This document shows, piece by piece, positions 27,423-36,361 of a stretch of DNA of 64,000 nucleotides. Every line of letters starts with the position of its first letter. The first letter of the stretch is position 1. A program made the translations under genes and the position numbers. The stretch lies in contig NZ_KB889741.1 of NCBI RefSeq assembly GCF_000372745.1, forward strand, positions 124,001 to 188,000. The letters run 5' to 3'. The stretch comes from Embleya scabrispora DSM 41855. Lineage in GTDB: Bacteria; Actinomycetota; Actinomycetes; Streptomycetales; Streptomycetaceae. The notes under the pieces were generated by a model. That model did not search any database. It was given only the letters and a program-made list of their open reading frames with translations, and was not told where the DNA came from.

Positions 27423-28013
27423 ATGCGTAAAAGGACCATCCTGACGGCGCTGACCATCCCCGCCGTCTCGTTTCCCCTGATGACGGCCGGTACGGCGGGT
27501 GCGCACGGCTGGGTCACCAGCCCGCCGAGCCGTGCCGCCTACTGCGCCCAGGGCACCGTCACCAACTGCGGTGAGATCCAGTGGGAACCGCAGAGCGTGG
27601 AGGGCCCCAAGGGCTTCCCGGCGCGCGGACCGGCCGACGGCAGGCTCTGTGCGGGCGGCAACAGCCGATTCGCCGAACTCGACGACCCGCGTGGCGGCGC
27701 GTGGCCGAGCACCGCGGTGACCTCGGGGTCGAGCAAGACGTTCACCTGGAAGCTCACCGCGCGGCACGCCACCACGTCGTTCCGCTACTTCGTCACCAAG
27801 TCCGGCTGGAGTCCCAGCCAGCCGATCACCCGGGCGCAGTTGGAGAGCACCCCGTTCCTGACCGTCCCCTACAACGGGGTCCAGCCCGCCGCGACCGTCT
27901 CGCACACCGGCACGCTCCCGGCCGGCCGCAGCGGCAAGGCGGTGATCTTCGCGGTCTGGGACATCGCGGACACCGGCAACGCCTTCTACCAGTGCACCGA
28001 CGTCACCTTCTGA
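27423..28013 (+). CDS. AA10 lytic polysaccharide monooxygenase (chitin-binding type), 196 aa
   Basis: A secreted copper enzyme that oxidatively cleaves crystalline chitin or cellulose. A 27-residue signal peptide ends TAGTAGA, so the mature protein starts with His28 (HGWVTSPPSR), the first ligand of the histidine brace; the second is the His in TARHATTSFRYFVTK. The end IFAVWDIADTGNAFYQCTDVTF is the family C-terminus. There is no extra carbohydrate-binding module. AGGAG precedes ATG 27423. The dre repeats upstream favour chitin as substrate. Confidence 0.93.
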   Translation: MRKRTILTALTIPAVSFPLMTAGTAGAHGWVTSPPSRAAYCAQGTVTNCGEIQWEPQSVEGPKGFPARGPADGRLCAGGNSRFAELDDPRGGAWPSTAVTSGSSKTFTWKLTARHATTSFRYFVTKSGWSPSQPITRAQLESTPFLTVPYNGVQPAATVSHTGTLPAGRSGKAVIFAVWDIADTGNAFYQCTDVTF

Positions 28014-28031
28014 TCGACCCACTCGCACGCG

Positions 28032-28060
28032 CGGACCGCCGGGACCTGTCCGGCGGTCCG
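28032..28060 (+). terminator. Stem-loop terminator after the LPMO gene
   Basis: Perfect 11-bp arms CGGACCGCCGG (28032-28042) and CCGGCGGTCCG (28050-28060) with a 7-nt loop, 18 nt after the stop codon. Confidence 0.75.
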
Positions 28061-28084
28061 TCGGGTTCCGCCGGCAGGGCCCGG

Positions 28085-28672
28085 TCACCCGCCGCCGGGG
28101 CGGGCCCGTACGTGCATGCGCTCGCCCTGCTTGCCGTACAGGCTGAGGAACTCCACCGGCTCCGGCCCGGCGCAGATGAACGCGTGCGGGGTACGGGTGT
28201 CGAATTCGGCGGCCTCGCCCGCGGCGAGTACGAGATCGTGCTCGCCCAGGAACAGCCGCAGCCGGCCGGACAGGATGTACATCCACTCGTAGCCCTCGTG
28301 CGTCTGCAACTCCGGTTCGGTCCCGCCGACTCCGGGCGGCAGGATCTGCTTGAACGCGTGCAGCCCGCCGCTGTACCGGGTCAACGGAATGATGGTCATC
28401 CCGTAGCGCTGGATCGGGCGCGCGTGCACCCGCGGGTCGCCGGTCTCCGGCGCGTCCACCAACTCGTCCAGCTGCACGCCGTACGCCTTCGCCAGCGGGA
28501 GCAGCAGTTCCAGGGTGGGTTTGCGCTGCCCGGACTCCAGTCTGGACAACGTGCTGGGGGAGATTCCCGTCGTCGCGCTCAGGTCGGTCAGGGTGGTGCC
28601 CCGCTCCTGGCGCAAGGCGCGCAGGCGTGGGCCGACCGCGGTCAGGACGGAGGTGAGATCGCCATTTTTCAT
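28085..28672 (-). CDS. XRE-family regulator with cupin domain, 195 aa
   Basis: N-terminal helix-turn-helix (RLRALRQERGTTLTDLSATTGISPSTLSRLESGQRKPTLE) and C-terminal cupin sensor (ELQTHEGYEWMYILSGRLRLFLGEHDLVLAAGEAAEFDTRTPHAF). ATG 28672 gives MKNGDLT. It is divergent from the methyltransferase gene across 142 bp; this XRE-cupin/methyltransferase pairing is recurrent in actinomycetes and suggests that it represses its neighbour. Confidence 0.9.
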   Translation of the reverse strand: MKNGDLTSVLTAVGPRLRALRQERGTTLTDLSATTGISPSTLSRLESGQRKPTLELLLPLAKAYGVQLDELVDAPETGDPRVHARPIQRYGMTIIPLTRYSGGLHAFKQILPPGVGGTEPELQTHEGYEWMYILSGRLRLFLGEHDLVLAAGEAAEFDTRTPHAFICAGPEPVEFLSLYGKQGERMHVRARPGGG

Positions 28673-28814
28673 GGCTCCATTTGCCGACTCGGCAACAACG
28701 TTTGTCAATCGAAGTACGGCAGGCGGACCATGTCGAGCGGGCGCCGAACCACACGTCGCCCGGCCCGATCGGGAGTGGTCGGGCCGCATCCGCCACCGCA
28801 CGGAGGACCCCACG

Positions 28815-29474
28815 ATGACCGACGACCGGATCACCGAGCACGCCGAACAGCCCTCGGCAGCGGAAATCTGGGACGCGCGCTATGCGGAGAGCAACCGGAT
28901 CTGGAGCGGCAACCCGAACGCCGCCCTGGTTCGCGAGACCTCGGACCTGCCGCCCGGCCGGGCCCTGGACCTGGGCTGCGGCGAGGGCGGCGACGCGATC
29001 TGGCTCGCCAAGCGGGGTTGGCGGGTCACCGCCACCGACGTCTCCCGGATCGCCCTGGAGCGGGCGGCCGAGCACGCGAAGGCGGAGCAGGTCGCCGAGC
29101 TGATCGACTGGCAGTGGCACGACCTGGGCGCGACCTTCCCGGCCGGCACCTTCGACCTGGTCTCGGCGCACTTCCTGCACTCGCACGGCGAGTTGAACCG
29201 CGAAGCGATCCTGCGTACCGCCGCCACGACGGTCGCGCCCGGCGGCGTGCTGTTGATCGTCGGCCACTCGGGGCTCCCGCCGTGGGAGAAGAACCCACAC
29301 CCCGGTGTGGTCCTGCCGACCCCCGACGAGGTTCTCGCCGCGCTCGAACTCCCGGAGGGGCAGTGGGAGGTGCTCCGCAAGGAGGAGCACGAGCGGATCC
29401 AGAACGACCCCGAGGGCCGGCCGATCACCCGCACGGACAACACCGTGATGGTGCGCCGTCGCCCGACCGGCTGA
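28815..29474 (+). CDS. SAM-dependent methyltransferase (TehB/UbiE-like), 219 aa
   Basis: Class I methyltransferase: ALDLGCGEGGDAIWLAKRGWRVTATDVS is motif I with the following acidic strand, and TFDLVSAHFLHS and TVAPGGVLLIVGH are motifs II-III. The N-terminal AEIWDARYAESNRIWSGNPN is typical of small-molecule or thiopurine/tellurite-type enzymes. ATG 28815 follows CGGAGG. Probably controlled by the divergent cupin regulator. Substrate unknown. Confidence 0.9.
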   Translation: MTDDRITEHAEQPSAAEIWDARYAESNRIWSGNPNAALVRETSDLPPGRALDLGCGEGGDAIWLAKRGWRVTATDVSRIALERAAEHAKAEQVAELIDWQWHDLGATFPAGTFDLVSAHFLHSHGELNREAILRTAATTVAPGGVLLIVGHSGLPPWEKNPHPGVVLPTPDEVLAALELPEGQWEVLRKEEHERIQNDPEGRPITRTDNTVMVRRRPTG

Positions 29475-29518
29475 GCGGGTTCCGGAACCACCGGAGCCGA
29501 TGGGGCACGGGAGCGTGC

Positions 29519-29672
29519 CCGGCACCGGGGGTACGATCCGGCGCCGGGAGTTCGATCCGGTCCCGGGAATCGGGTGCGGCGCCGGGAGCCTGGTCGGCTC
29601 CGGGAGTTCGATCCGGCTCCGGGATCGGATCCGGCGCCGAGAGTCCGGTCCGGCGCCGAGTTCCGGATCCGA
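29519..29672. repeat. Imperfect GC-rich repeats between convergent genes
   Basis: Variants of a unit containing CCGGGAGTTCGATCCGG and GGATCCGGCGCCG recur about five times, with both direct and inverted matches, in the gap between the methyltransferase and the DUF2264 gene. Possible terminator or a slippage-grown array. Confidence 0.5.
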
Positions 29673-31592
29673 TCAGGCGGGTTCGTGCGTGACGGAGCAG
29701 CCGTCCGCCCCCGTTCGCCGGACCCGGCTCACGCCGCCGTCGGCCCACCACACGTCCGCGTCCGACGCCGTCACCGTCACCCGCGGCGCCGGGACGAGCG
29801 CGGTGTCCGCCCAGGTCAGCGACAGCACGGTGACCAGCGGGCCGGTCGCCACCGTGCCCTCCAGCACGGCCAGTTCGGCCTGCTCGCCGAACGCGGTTCC
29901 GTGCGCCGCCGCGTGCACGGCCGCCCGCTCCCAGCCGTGCGCGCCGGTCAGCGTGCTGCGCACCGACGCGGTGTCCACCCGCGCGCCGAGCCCCTCGACC
30001 GCGGACCGCAACCGGGCGCCGGCTGCCGCAGCGGGCGCCCACCCGCTCGCGCGCACCGCGGTGCCCGTCGGCGCCAGGACGTGGTGCACGCGTACCTCGT
30101 ACGGCCCGCGCACCACGCTGACCGACACGATCCGGGTGTCCGGGACCGGGTGCCCGTCGAGTGTGGGCGAATGCGCCGAGGCGGCCCATCCGGGACCCGC
30201 GCCCAGCGGCTCGATCCGGCCGCGTTCGGTCACCCGGCCGGCCAGTACCAGCCCGATGTGGTTGTCCGCCGGATCGCCGCAACGTGTGGGGCCGGTCAGC
30301 GTCGAGTAGGCCAGCCGCGCGTACAGCGGATCGTCGGCGTCGAGCGCGGCGGCCGGCACGGCCGGCTGGTGGTCGGCGCCGTGGTTGACCAGCCGGGCCA
30401 CGCCGTGCCCGGCGTGCACGAGCAGTCCGGGACCGGGCAGGCCCAGTGCAGGGTCCGCGTCCGCCTGCTCGGCCGGTCCGGCGCTCTCGCGCGCGGTCCA
30501 CACCTCGTGCCGCTCGGGCAGCAGCAGGCCGACGAAGCCCTTGGCCGCCCAGTACGGCGACGCCGAGCCCGAGTAGGGCTGTACGGTCGCCGCGTCCGGG
30601 CCGTACCAGCCGAGCGAGAGCAGGCCGTCGCGGGCCGCGCCGCGGTCCAGGAAGTGGCGCAGCACGCCGCTCGCCAGGCGCCGGGTGGTGCCCGGCGAGT
30701 ACGGCGTGGCGTCCACGAGCGCGCCCAGCCACAGCGGGGCCGCGGACGCGAACCGGTAGGTCAGCGAACGCCCCTGGTGCAGCGGCGCGCCGGTGCGGTC
30801 GAAGAGCCGGCCGTATCCGGTCAGGAACTCGCGCAGCCGCTCGCGGCGCACCGGGTCGGTCGGCTCGCCCGCGACCGCCGCGCACAGCAGCGGATACAGG
30901 TGCATGGCCCAGCCGTTGTAGTGGTCGAAGTACCGCCCGGCGCCGTCGGTGTACCACCCGTCGCCGACGTACCACTTCTCGATCCGGGCCAGGCCGCGGT
31001 CGATCGCGGCCCGGGCCTGTCCGGTGTGCCGGTCGGCCGCCTCCAGGAAGGTGCCCACCGCGACCGGGAAGAGCCACCAGTTGTTGTCCACCGGTTCGTG
31101 CCGCAGCGCACCGGCGAGCCAGTCGGCCGCCCGCTCGCGGACGGACTCGTCGAGCCGATCCCACAACTGATCCTTCGTCAGGTGCAGGGCCAGGGCCACC
31201 GAAGCGGCCTCCACCATCGCCTGGCCGCGATCGACCACGGCCGGCCACGATTCCGCATCCGCCGTGCCCGGCGCGGCCGTTCCCGCGCGCAGCCCGTCCG
31301 CGTACGGCTCCAGCAGGGCCGCCGGGACGGGCCGGCCGGAGGCGGCGGTGCCGGCCGCGCGCAGCGCCGCGAGCAGGAACGTACGGGCGTAGCCCTCCAG
31401 GCCGTCCGAGCGCTCGCCGGACCAACTCGTGCGTCCGGGCAGGGTGATCAGCGCGCCGCCCGGGGAGCGGTACGGGCGCACCGCGGTGAGCAGACCGTCG
31501 GCCACCGCCTCCCAGTGCGCCCGGGTCCAGCCGGTGTACGGGCTCAGGGTGCGGTCCTCCGGGGGCAGCACGAAGGGGTGCGGTGTGTTCAC
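29673..31592 (-). CDS. DUF2264 family protein, 639 aa
   Basis: Matches the DUF2264 pattern: PYTGWTRAHWEAVADGLL, SDGLEGYARTFLLAA, DNNWWLFPVAVGTFLEAA, WYVGDGWYTDGAGRYFDHYNGWAMHLYPLL. The N-terminal ~370 residues look like an alpha/alpha barrel and the rest like a beta-sandwich, as in polysaccharide lyases and unsaturated glucuronyl hydrolases. No signal peptide, so it acts in the cytoplasm. GTG 31592 has GAGGAG 4 nt upstream. It is divergent from the DeoR/LacI-type regulator and has that regulator's operator ~75 bp upstream. Likely processes imported acidic oligosaccharides (inference). Confidence 0.85.
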   Translation of the reverse strand: MNTPHPFVLPPEDRTLSPYTGWTRAHWEAVADGLLTAVRPYRSPGGALITLPGRTSWSGERSDGLEGYARTFLLAALRAAGTAASGRPVPAALLEPYADGLRAGTAAPGTADAESWPAVVDRGQAMVEAASVALALHLTKDQLWDRLDESVRERAADWLAGALRHEPVDNNWWLFPVAVGTFLEAADRHTGQARAAIDRGLARIEKWYVGDGWYTDGAGRYFDHYNGWAMHLYPLLCAAVAGEPTDPVRRERLREFLTGYGRLFDRTGAPLHQGRSLTYRFASAAPLWLGALVDATPYSPGTTRRLASGVLRHFLDRGAARDGLLSLGWYGPDAATVQPYSGSASPYWAAKGFVGLLLPERHEVWTARESAGPAEQADADPALGLPGPGLLVHAGHGVARLVNHGADHQPAVPAAALDADDPLYARLAYSTLTGPTRCGDPADNHIGLVLAGRVTERGRIEPLGAGPGWAASAHSPTLDGHPVPDTRIVSVSVVRGPYEVRVHHVLAPTGTAVRASGWAPAAAAGARLRSAVEGLGARVDTASVRSTLTGAHGWERAAVHAAAHGTAFGEQAELAVLEGTVATGPLVTVLSLTWADTALVPAPRVTVTASDADVWWADGGVSRVRRTGADGCSVTHEPA

Positions 31593-31664
31593 GGATCTCC
31601 TCGACTGGACGCTCCCGGGCGTCGACACGCTAGGGGGGTCGATCGATCAGGTCAAGAGCCGGTT

Positions 31665-31677
31665 TGATCGAACGATC
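31665..31677. promoter_or_regulatory. Operator TGATCGAACGATC, copy 1
   Basis: The 13-bp motif TGATCGAACGATC lies in the 204-bp gap between the DUF2264 gene and the regulator gene. The identical motif recurs at 32946-32958 before the ABC transporter genes. Core GATCGAACGATC is near-palindromic (GATCG-N2-CGATC). It is followed by an AT-rich AATCAAAATCG stretch, typical of a promoter. Confidence 0.7.
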
Positions 31678-31796
31678 CTTTTCAATCAAAATCGAATGGC
31701 GATGCCCTAGGCTGAGCCGGTGACCGGACAGCAGCCGGGCGCAGGGGGGCACGGCCCGTTCCGGGCGTGCGCTGATTCGGAAGGACGACGTCCACG

Positions 31797-32948
31797 GTGT
31801 TGGCGGAACAGCGGCAGGAACTCATTCTCAGAACGGCCCGCGAACAGGGCAGCGTCAAGGTGGTCGAGATCGCCGAGGAGCTGGGCGTGTCCCTGGTCAC
31901 CGTGCGGCGCGACGTGACCGCCCTTGTGGCGAGCGGTCTGCTGGCCCGGGTGCACGGCGGCGCCACCCTGCCGCACGCGCGCCCGTCCGTGCCGGAGCCG
32001 GGCCGGCCGCCGGCGAACGGCCACGACGGGCCGACGGTGGGCATGCTCGTGCCGTCCGCCACCTACTACTTTCCGGAGGTCGTGCGCGGCGCCCGGGACG
32101 CGGTCGAGGCGATCGGCGGCCGGCTGGTGCTGGGTATCTCGCGCTATCTGCCCAGCGAGGACCGCGACCAGGTGGACCAGCTGTTGCGCGGTGGCGTGGA
32201 CGGCCTGCTGCTGACCCCCTCGCGGGCGCCGGGGCCGGGCGGCGAGGACGCGTGGATGGGGCGACTGCCGGTGCCCGTCGTGCTGGTGGAGCGCCGCGCC
32301 GAGATCGGCTCCGGGCTCGAACACCTGGACCGGGTGGCCTCCGATCACGCGTTGGGCGCGGCGCAGGCGGTCCGCCGGCTGGGCACGCTGGGCCACGAGC
32401 GCATCCTGCTCGTGGCCCGGCTGGGCAGTCCGACCACGCCCGCCGTGCACGCCGGGTACACCGCCGCGATGGCCGCGTCGGGTCTGACCCCGCCGGATCC
32501 GGCCGGGGTGGAGACGCCGCATCCGGGTGAGGACGCGGACGGCTTCGACCGGGCGGTCGCCAGGGTGATCGAGGCGGCCCGCTCGGGCGCGGCCACCGCC
32601 GCGCTCGTGCACAACGACCAGGACGCGCTGCTGCTGGTGTCCCGGTTGCGTGCGGCGGGCCTGGACGTGCCCGGTGACCTGGCGCTGATCGCGTACGACG
32701 ACGAGGTGGCCGCGCTGGCCGATCCGCCGCTGAGTGCGATCGCGCCGGCCAAGCACGAGGTGGGCCGGATCGCGGTCGAGCTGCTCGCCGCGCGGTTGGC
32801 CGACGGGGACGACGGGCGCGCGCCGCGGCACATCTCGCTGGTGCCCAGGCTGCGGTTGCGGGCCACCACCGAGCCGGCCGACCGGGGGGAGTCGATCGAG
32901 TCGGCCGAGCCGATGCGGACAAGCGAAAGTAACCAAGCCACTCTGTGA
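31797..32948 (+). CDS. DeoR-type HTH / LacI-type sensor regulator, 383 aa
   Basis: The first ~60 residues are a DeoR-like winged helix (RQELILRTAREQGSVKVVEIAEELGVSLVTVRRDVTALVASGLLARVHGG). The remainder is a LacI/periplasmic-binding-like sugar sensor (TVGMLVPSATYYFPEVVRGARDAVEAIGGRLVLGIS, then ALIAYDDEVAALADPPLSAIAPAKHEVGRIAVELL). GTG 31797 follows GGAAGGA. Two near-palindromic operators flank the gene, one towards DUF2264 and one towards the transporter, so it most likely represses both sides until an oligosaccharide binds. Confidence 0.9.
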   Translation: MLAEQRQELILRTAREQGSVKVVEIAEELGVSLVTVRRDVTALVASGLLARVHGGATLPHARPSVPEPGRPPANGHDGPTVGMLVPSATYYFPEVVRGARDAVEAIGGRLVLGISRYLPSEDRDQVDQLLRGGVDGLLLTPSRAPGPGGEDAWMGRLPVPVVLVERRAEIGSGLEHLDRVASDHALGAAQAVRRLGTLGHERILLVARLGSPTTPAVHAGYTAAMAASGLTPPDPAGVETPHPGEDADGFDRAVARVIEAARSGAATAALVHNDQDALLLVSRLRAAGLDVPGDLALIAYDDEVAALADPPLSAIAPAKHEVGRIAVELLAARLADGDDGRAPRHISLVPRLRLRATTEPADRGESIESAEPMRTSESNQATL

Positions 32949-32959
32949 TCGAACGATCA
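32946..32959. promoter_or_regulatory. Operator TGATCGAACGATCA, copy 2
   Basis: TGATCGAACGATCA overlaps the stop codon of the regulator and lies ~110 bp before the ABC lipoprotein gene. It is identical in 13 bases to the copy at 31665. An AT-rich segment (TTTTTCATCGATTGTTCATTTG region) follows as the likely promoter. Confidence 0.7.
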
Positions 32960-33067
32960 TAGCGAGTTTCGTTTTTCATCGATTGTTCATTTGCTCTTGA
33001 CGCTGTTCGCTCCTGACCGAATGATGCTCGCTATCGCCTTCGATGCAGGTTCGACCCAGGAGCGTCC

Positions 33068-34405
33068 ATGCAGCGCACATCCATCAGACTCGGCACGGCT
33101 CTCGTCGGCATAGTCACCGCCCTGAGCCTCGTCACCGGCTGTGGTGGCGGCGACGACAAGAAGAAGGACGCCGGCGCCGCCCCCGCCGCCCCGGGCGGCG
33201 GCTCGGGCCAGAAGCAGGAACTCACCTTCTGGTCCTGGACCAAGGGCACCCAGGAGGTCGTGGACGCGTTCAACAAGTCGCACCCCGACATCCAGGTCAA
33301 GTACGAGCAGATCCCGTCCGGCAACGCGGGCGGCTACGCGAAGATGGCCAACGCGGTCAAGGCGGGCAACGCCCCCGACGTGCTCACCATCGAATACCCG
33401 CAACTGCCGGACTTCGTCAGCCAGGGGGCCGTGCAGGACCTCACGTCGAAGGTGTCCGGCCTCAAGTCGAAGTTCCCCGCGTCGGTGAACAAGCTGACCG
33501 AGCTCGGCGGCAAGACCTGGGCGGTGCCGCTGGACGCCGCACCGATGGCGCTGTACTACCGCAAGGACTTCTTCACCGACCACAACATCGCCGTGCCCAA
33601 GACCTGGGACGAGTACCGGGCCGCCGCCGAGCAGGTCAAGAAGGCCGATCCGAACGCCCGGATCGGCACCTTCTACCCGGACGACCCCAGCACCATGGCC
33701 GGGCTCACCTGGCAGGCCGGCGGTGCCTGGTTCGGCACCGAGGGCGACGCGTGGAAGGTCTCGCTCACCGACCCGAACGCGCGCAAGGTCGGCGAGTACT
33801 GGAACAAGCTGGTCACCGACGACCTGGTGCGCGTGCAGCCCTCGTTCAGCCAGCAGTGGAACGCCGACCTCAAGAGCGGCGGCACGGTCGGCATCGTCGG
33901 CGCCTCGTGGAGCGCGGGCGTGCTCAAGAGCAGCCAGCCCGACCTGGCCGGCAAGTGGGCGGTCGCGCCGCTGCCGGACTGGGGCACCCCGTCCAACGGC
34001 ATGCTCGGCGGCTCGACCTTCGCGGTGAGCAAGGACAGCAAGAAGAGCAAGGCCGCGCTCACCTTCATCGAGTGGATGACCACCACCAAGGAGGGCATCT
34101 CCGCGCGGATCGCCTCCGGCACCTCCAGCGCGTACCCGGCCGCCACCGAACTGGTGCCCACCGCGGCACAGTTCTTCGACACCGGCTACTTCGGCAAGCA
34201 GGACATCTACCCGCTGTTCACCGAGGCGACCGGGAAGATCGGCGCCGGCTGGACCTGGGGTCCGTCGATGACCCAGACCAACACCATCCTCAAGGACCAG
34301 TTCGGCAAGCTCTCCAGCGGCGGCAGCATCGTGGGCGCCCTGGAGGAGGCCCAGCGGAGCACCGTCGAGGACCTGAAGAAGCGCGGCATCTCGGTCAAGA
34401 GCTGA
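33068..34405 (+). CDS. ABC transporter sugar-binding lipoprotein, 445 aa
   Basis: Family 1 extracellular solute-binding protein. The lipobox is LVTGC with Cys25, followed by a flexible GGGDDKKKDAG linker. Then LTFWSWTKGTQEVVDAFNKSHPDIQVKYEQIPSG, NAPDVLTIEYPQLPDFV and WAVPLDAAPMALYYRKDFF, all typical of oligosaccharide binders. AGGAG precedes ATG 33068. It delivers the sugar to the two permeases encoded next; no ATPase gene is present, so a shared MsiK-like ATPase probably powers it, as is usual in streptomycetes. Confidence 0.93.
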   Translation: MQRTSIRLGTALVGIVTALSLVTGCGGGDDKKKDAGAAPAAPGGGSGQKQELTFWSWTKGTQEVVDAFNKSHPDIQVKYEQIPSGNAGGYAKMANAVKAGNAPDVLTIEYPQLPDFVSQGAVQDLTSKVSGLKSKFPASVNKLTELGGKTWAVPLDAAPMALYYRKDFFTDHNIAVPKTWDEYRAAAEQVKKADPNARIGTFYPDDPSTMAGLTWQAGGAWFGTEGDAWKVSLTDPNARKVGEYWNKLVTDDLVRVQPSFSQQWNADLKSGGTVGIVGASWSAGVLKSSQPDLAGKWAVAPLPDWGTPSNGMLGGSTFAVSKDSKKSKAALTFIEWMTTTKEGISARIASGTSSAYPAATELVPTAAQFFDTGYFGKQDIYPLFTEATGKIGAGWTWGPSMTQTNTILKDQFGKLSSGGSIVGALEEAQRSTVEDLKKRGISVKS

Positions 34406-34514
34406 CCGCTCGGCCCGCGCGGCCGCACTTCGGCCCGACCCGTGATCCGCAGGCCCCCGGTGCGCTCGGCCACAGCCGCCCCGCACCGGGGGACCGCCAC
34501 GAGGAAGCAGTTCC

Positions 34515-35420
34515 ATGAACACATCCCTGCGCGCCGGACGCCGGCGCCGGAAGACCACCGCCGCGCTGTTCCTGACCCCGTTCTACGCGCTGTTCATCGC
34601 CACCATGGTCGTGCCGATCGGTTACGCGATCTGGCTCAGCCTGTTCACCGAGAAGACCTCGGGCCTGGGCTTCGGCGGCACCAGACGCGTGTTCAGCGGC
34701 TTCGGCAACTACGCCGACGCGCTCGGCGACGACAAGTTCCGTGACGGATTCGTCGCGATCGGGCTGTACTGCCTCCTCTACATCCCGGTGATGGTCGGCA
34801 CCGCCCTCGCCCTGGCGCTCCTGCTGGACTCGGCGCTGGCCCGGGCGCGTCGGTTCTTCCAACTCGCCCTGTTCCTGCCGCACGCGGTCCCGGGCATCAT
34901 CGCCGCGTTGATCTGGGTCTACCTCTACACGCCGGGCCTGAGCCCGGTCGTGGAACTGCTCGAATCCGGCGGCCTGCACTGGGACTTCCTGGCCTCGGAC
35001 ACCGCGCTGTTCTCGATCGTCAACATCGCCACGTGGGAGTGGATCGGCTACAACATGATCATCTTCTACGCCGCGCTCCAGGCGATCCCGCGCGAGGTGG
35101 TCGAGGCGGCCACCGTCGACGGCGCCGGGCCGGTGCGCATCGCGGTCTCGGTGAAGATCCCGATGATCCGCGCCGCCGTCGCGATGACGATGTTGTTCAC
35201 CATCATCGGCTCGCTGCAACTGTTCACCGAGCCGTCCATCCTCAGCGACGCCAACCCCGCCGTGGGCAGTTCCTGGACACCCAACATGTACGCCTACTCG
35301 GCCGCCTTCCGCGCCAACGACTTCGGCCTCGCGGCGGCCGCCTCGGTGCTGCTCGCCGTGTTCGCCGCGGCGCTGTCGTTCGGCGTCACCCGCCTGTCGT
35401 CCGGACGGAGGACCGCATGA
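34515..35420 (+). CDS. ABC sugar transporter permease (MalF-like), 301 aa
   Basis: Six predicted membrane helices, starting AALFLTPFYALFIATMVVPIGYAIWLSLF. The cytoplasmic EAA loop is EVVEAATVDGAGPVRIAVSVKIPMI at about residues 195-219, the contact site for the ATPase. Its stop overlaps the next start by 4 bases (ATGA). Confidence 0.93.
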   Translation: MNTSLRAGRRRRKTTAALFLTPFYALFIATMVVPIGYAIWLSLFTEKTSGLGFGGTRRVFSGFGNYADALGDDKFRDGFVAIGLYCLLYIPVMVGTALALALLLDSALARARRFFQLALFLPHAVPGIIAALIWVYLYTPGLSPVVELLESGGLHWDFLASDTALFSIVNIATWEWIGYNMIIFYAALQAIPREVVEAATVDGAGPVRIAVSVKIPMIRAAVAMTMLFTIIGSLQLFTEPSILSDANPAVGSSWTPNMYAYSAAFRANDFGLAAAASVLLAVFAAALSFGVTRLSSGRRTA

Positions 35421-36361
35421 GCACCACCGTGCAGCAGCCGGACGGGGTCGCGGCCGACGCGCCCGCGCCCACCCGTAAACCCGCAGCGGGGCCCGCCCGC
35501 CGCCCACGCGCCAAGGGCCGCGCCACCGAGGCGCTGATGGGCAAGGTCGCCGTCAACGGCGCCCTGGTGCTGGTCACGCTCTACATGATGTTGCCGCTGG
35601 CCTGGCTGCTGATCGCCGCGACCAAGGACATGGGCGGCCTGTTCGGCGGCGACGGCTTCGCGTTCGAGGGATTCCACTTCACCGAGAACGTCAAGGCCGT
35701 CAGCACCGAGGGCGACGGCATCTACTGGCACTGGTACCTCAACAGCCTGCTCTACGCCGGCGTCGGCGCGGCGCTCGGCTCGTTCATCAGCGTGCTCGCC
35801 GGCTACGCGTTCGACAAGTTCGACTTCCCCGGCAAGGAGAAGCTGTTCGGCGGCGTGCTGCTGGGCGTGCTCGTGCCCACCACCGCCGTCGCGCTGCCGC
35901 TGTACCTGCTCGCGTCCAAGGTGGGCCTGGTCAACACCTTCTGGGCGGTGTTCATCCCGGTCATCGTCAATCCGTTCGGCGTCTACCTGGCCCGGGTGTT
36001 CAGCGCCGGATACATCCCCGGCGAGGTGCTCGAAGCCGCCCGAATGGACGGCGCCGGCGAGATCCGGACCTTCTTCTCGGTCGCCATGCCGATGATGATG
36101 CCGGGCTTCGTGACCATCTTCCTGTTCCAGTTCACCGCGATCTGGAACAACTTCTTCCTGCCCCTGGTGATGCTCTCCGACCAGAAGCTGTACCCGGTCA
36201 GCCTGGGTCTGTATTCGTGGAACACCAACGCGCACGCGTACCCCGAGTTCTATCCGCTGGTCATCACCGGCTCTCTGATGGCCGTGGTCCCGCTGGTCGT
36301 CGCCTTCGTCTCGCTCCAGCGCCACTGGCGTGCGGGCCTGTCCGCGGGGAGCGTCAAGTGA
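35417..36361 (+). CDS. ABC sugar transporter permease (MalG-like), 314 aa
   Basis: Second permease: a Pro/Ala-rich cytoplasmic start, six helices, and the EAA loop EVLEAARMDGAGEIRTFFSVAMPMM at about residues 201-225. The C-terminus ends SLQRHWRAGLSAGSVK (family typically LQR..v.Gl..GavK). ATG 35417 overlaps the previous stop, and its own stop overlaps the next GTG. Confidence 0.93.
   Translation: MSTTVQQPDGVAADAPAPTRKPAAGPARRPRAKGRATEALMGKVAVNGALVLVTLYMMLPLAWLLIAATKDMGGLFGGDGFAFEGFHFTENVKAVSTEGDGIYWHWYLNSLLYAGVGAALGSFISVLAGYAFDKFDFPGKEKLFGGVLLGVLVPTTAVALPLYLLASKVGLVNTFWAVFIPVIVNPFGVYLARVFSAGYIPGEVLEAARMDGAGEIRTFFSVAMPMMMPGFVTIFLFQFTAIWNNFFLPLVMLSDQKLYPVSLGLYSWNTNAHAYPEFYPLVITGSLMAVVPLVVAFVSLQRHWRAGLSAGSVK

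Noticed and set aside
29530-29672. GTTCGATCC pieces like tRNA T-arms
   Set aside because: They are part of imperfect GC-rich repeats; no acceptor, D or anticodon stems can be formed around them.
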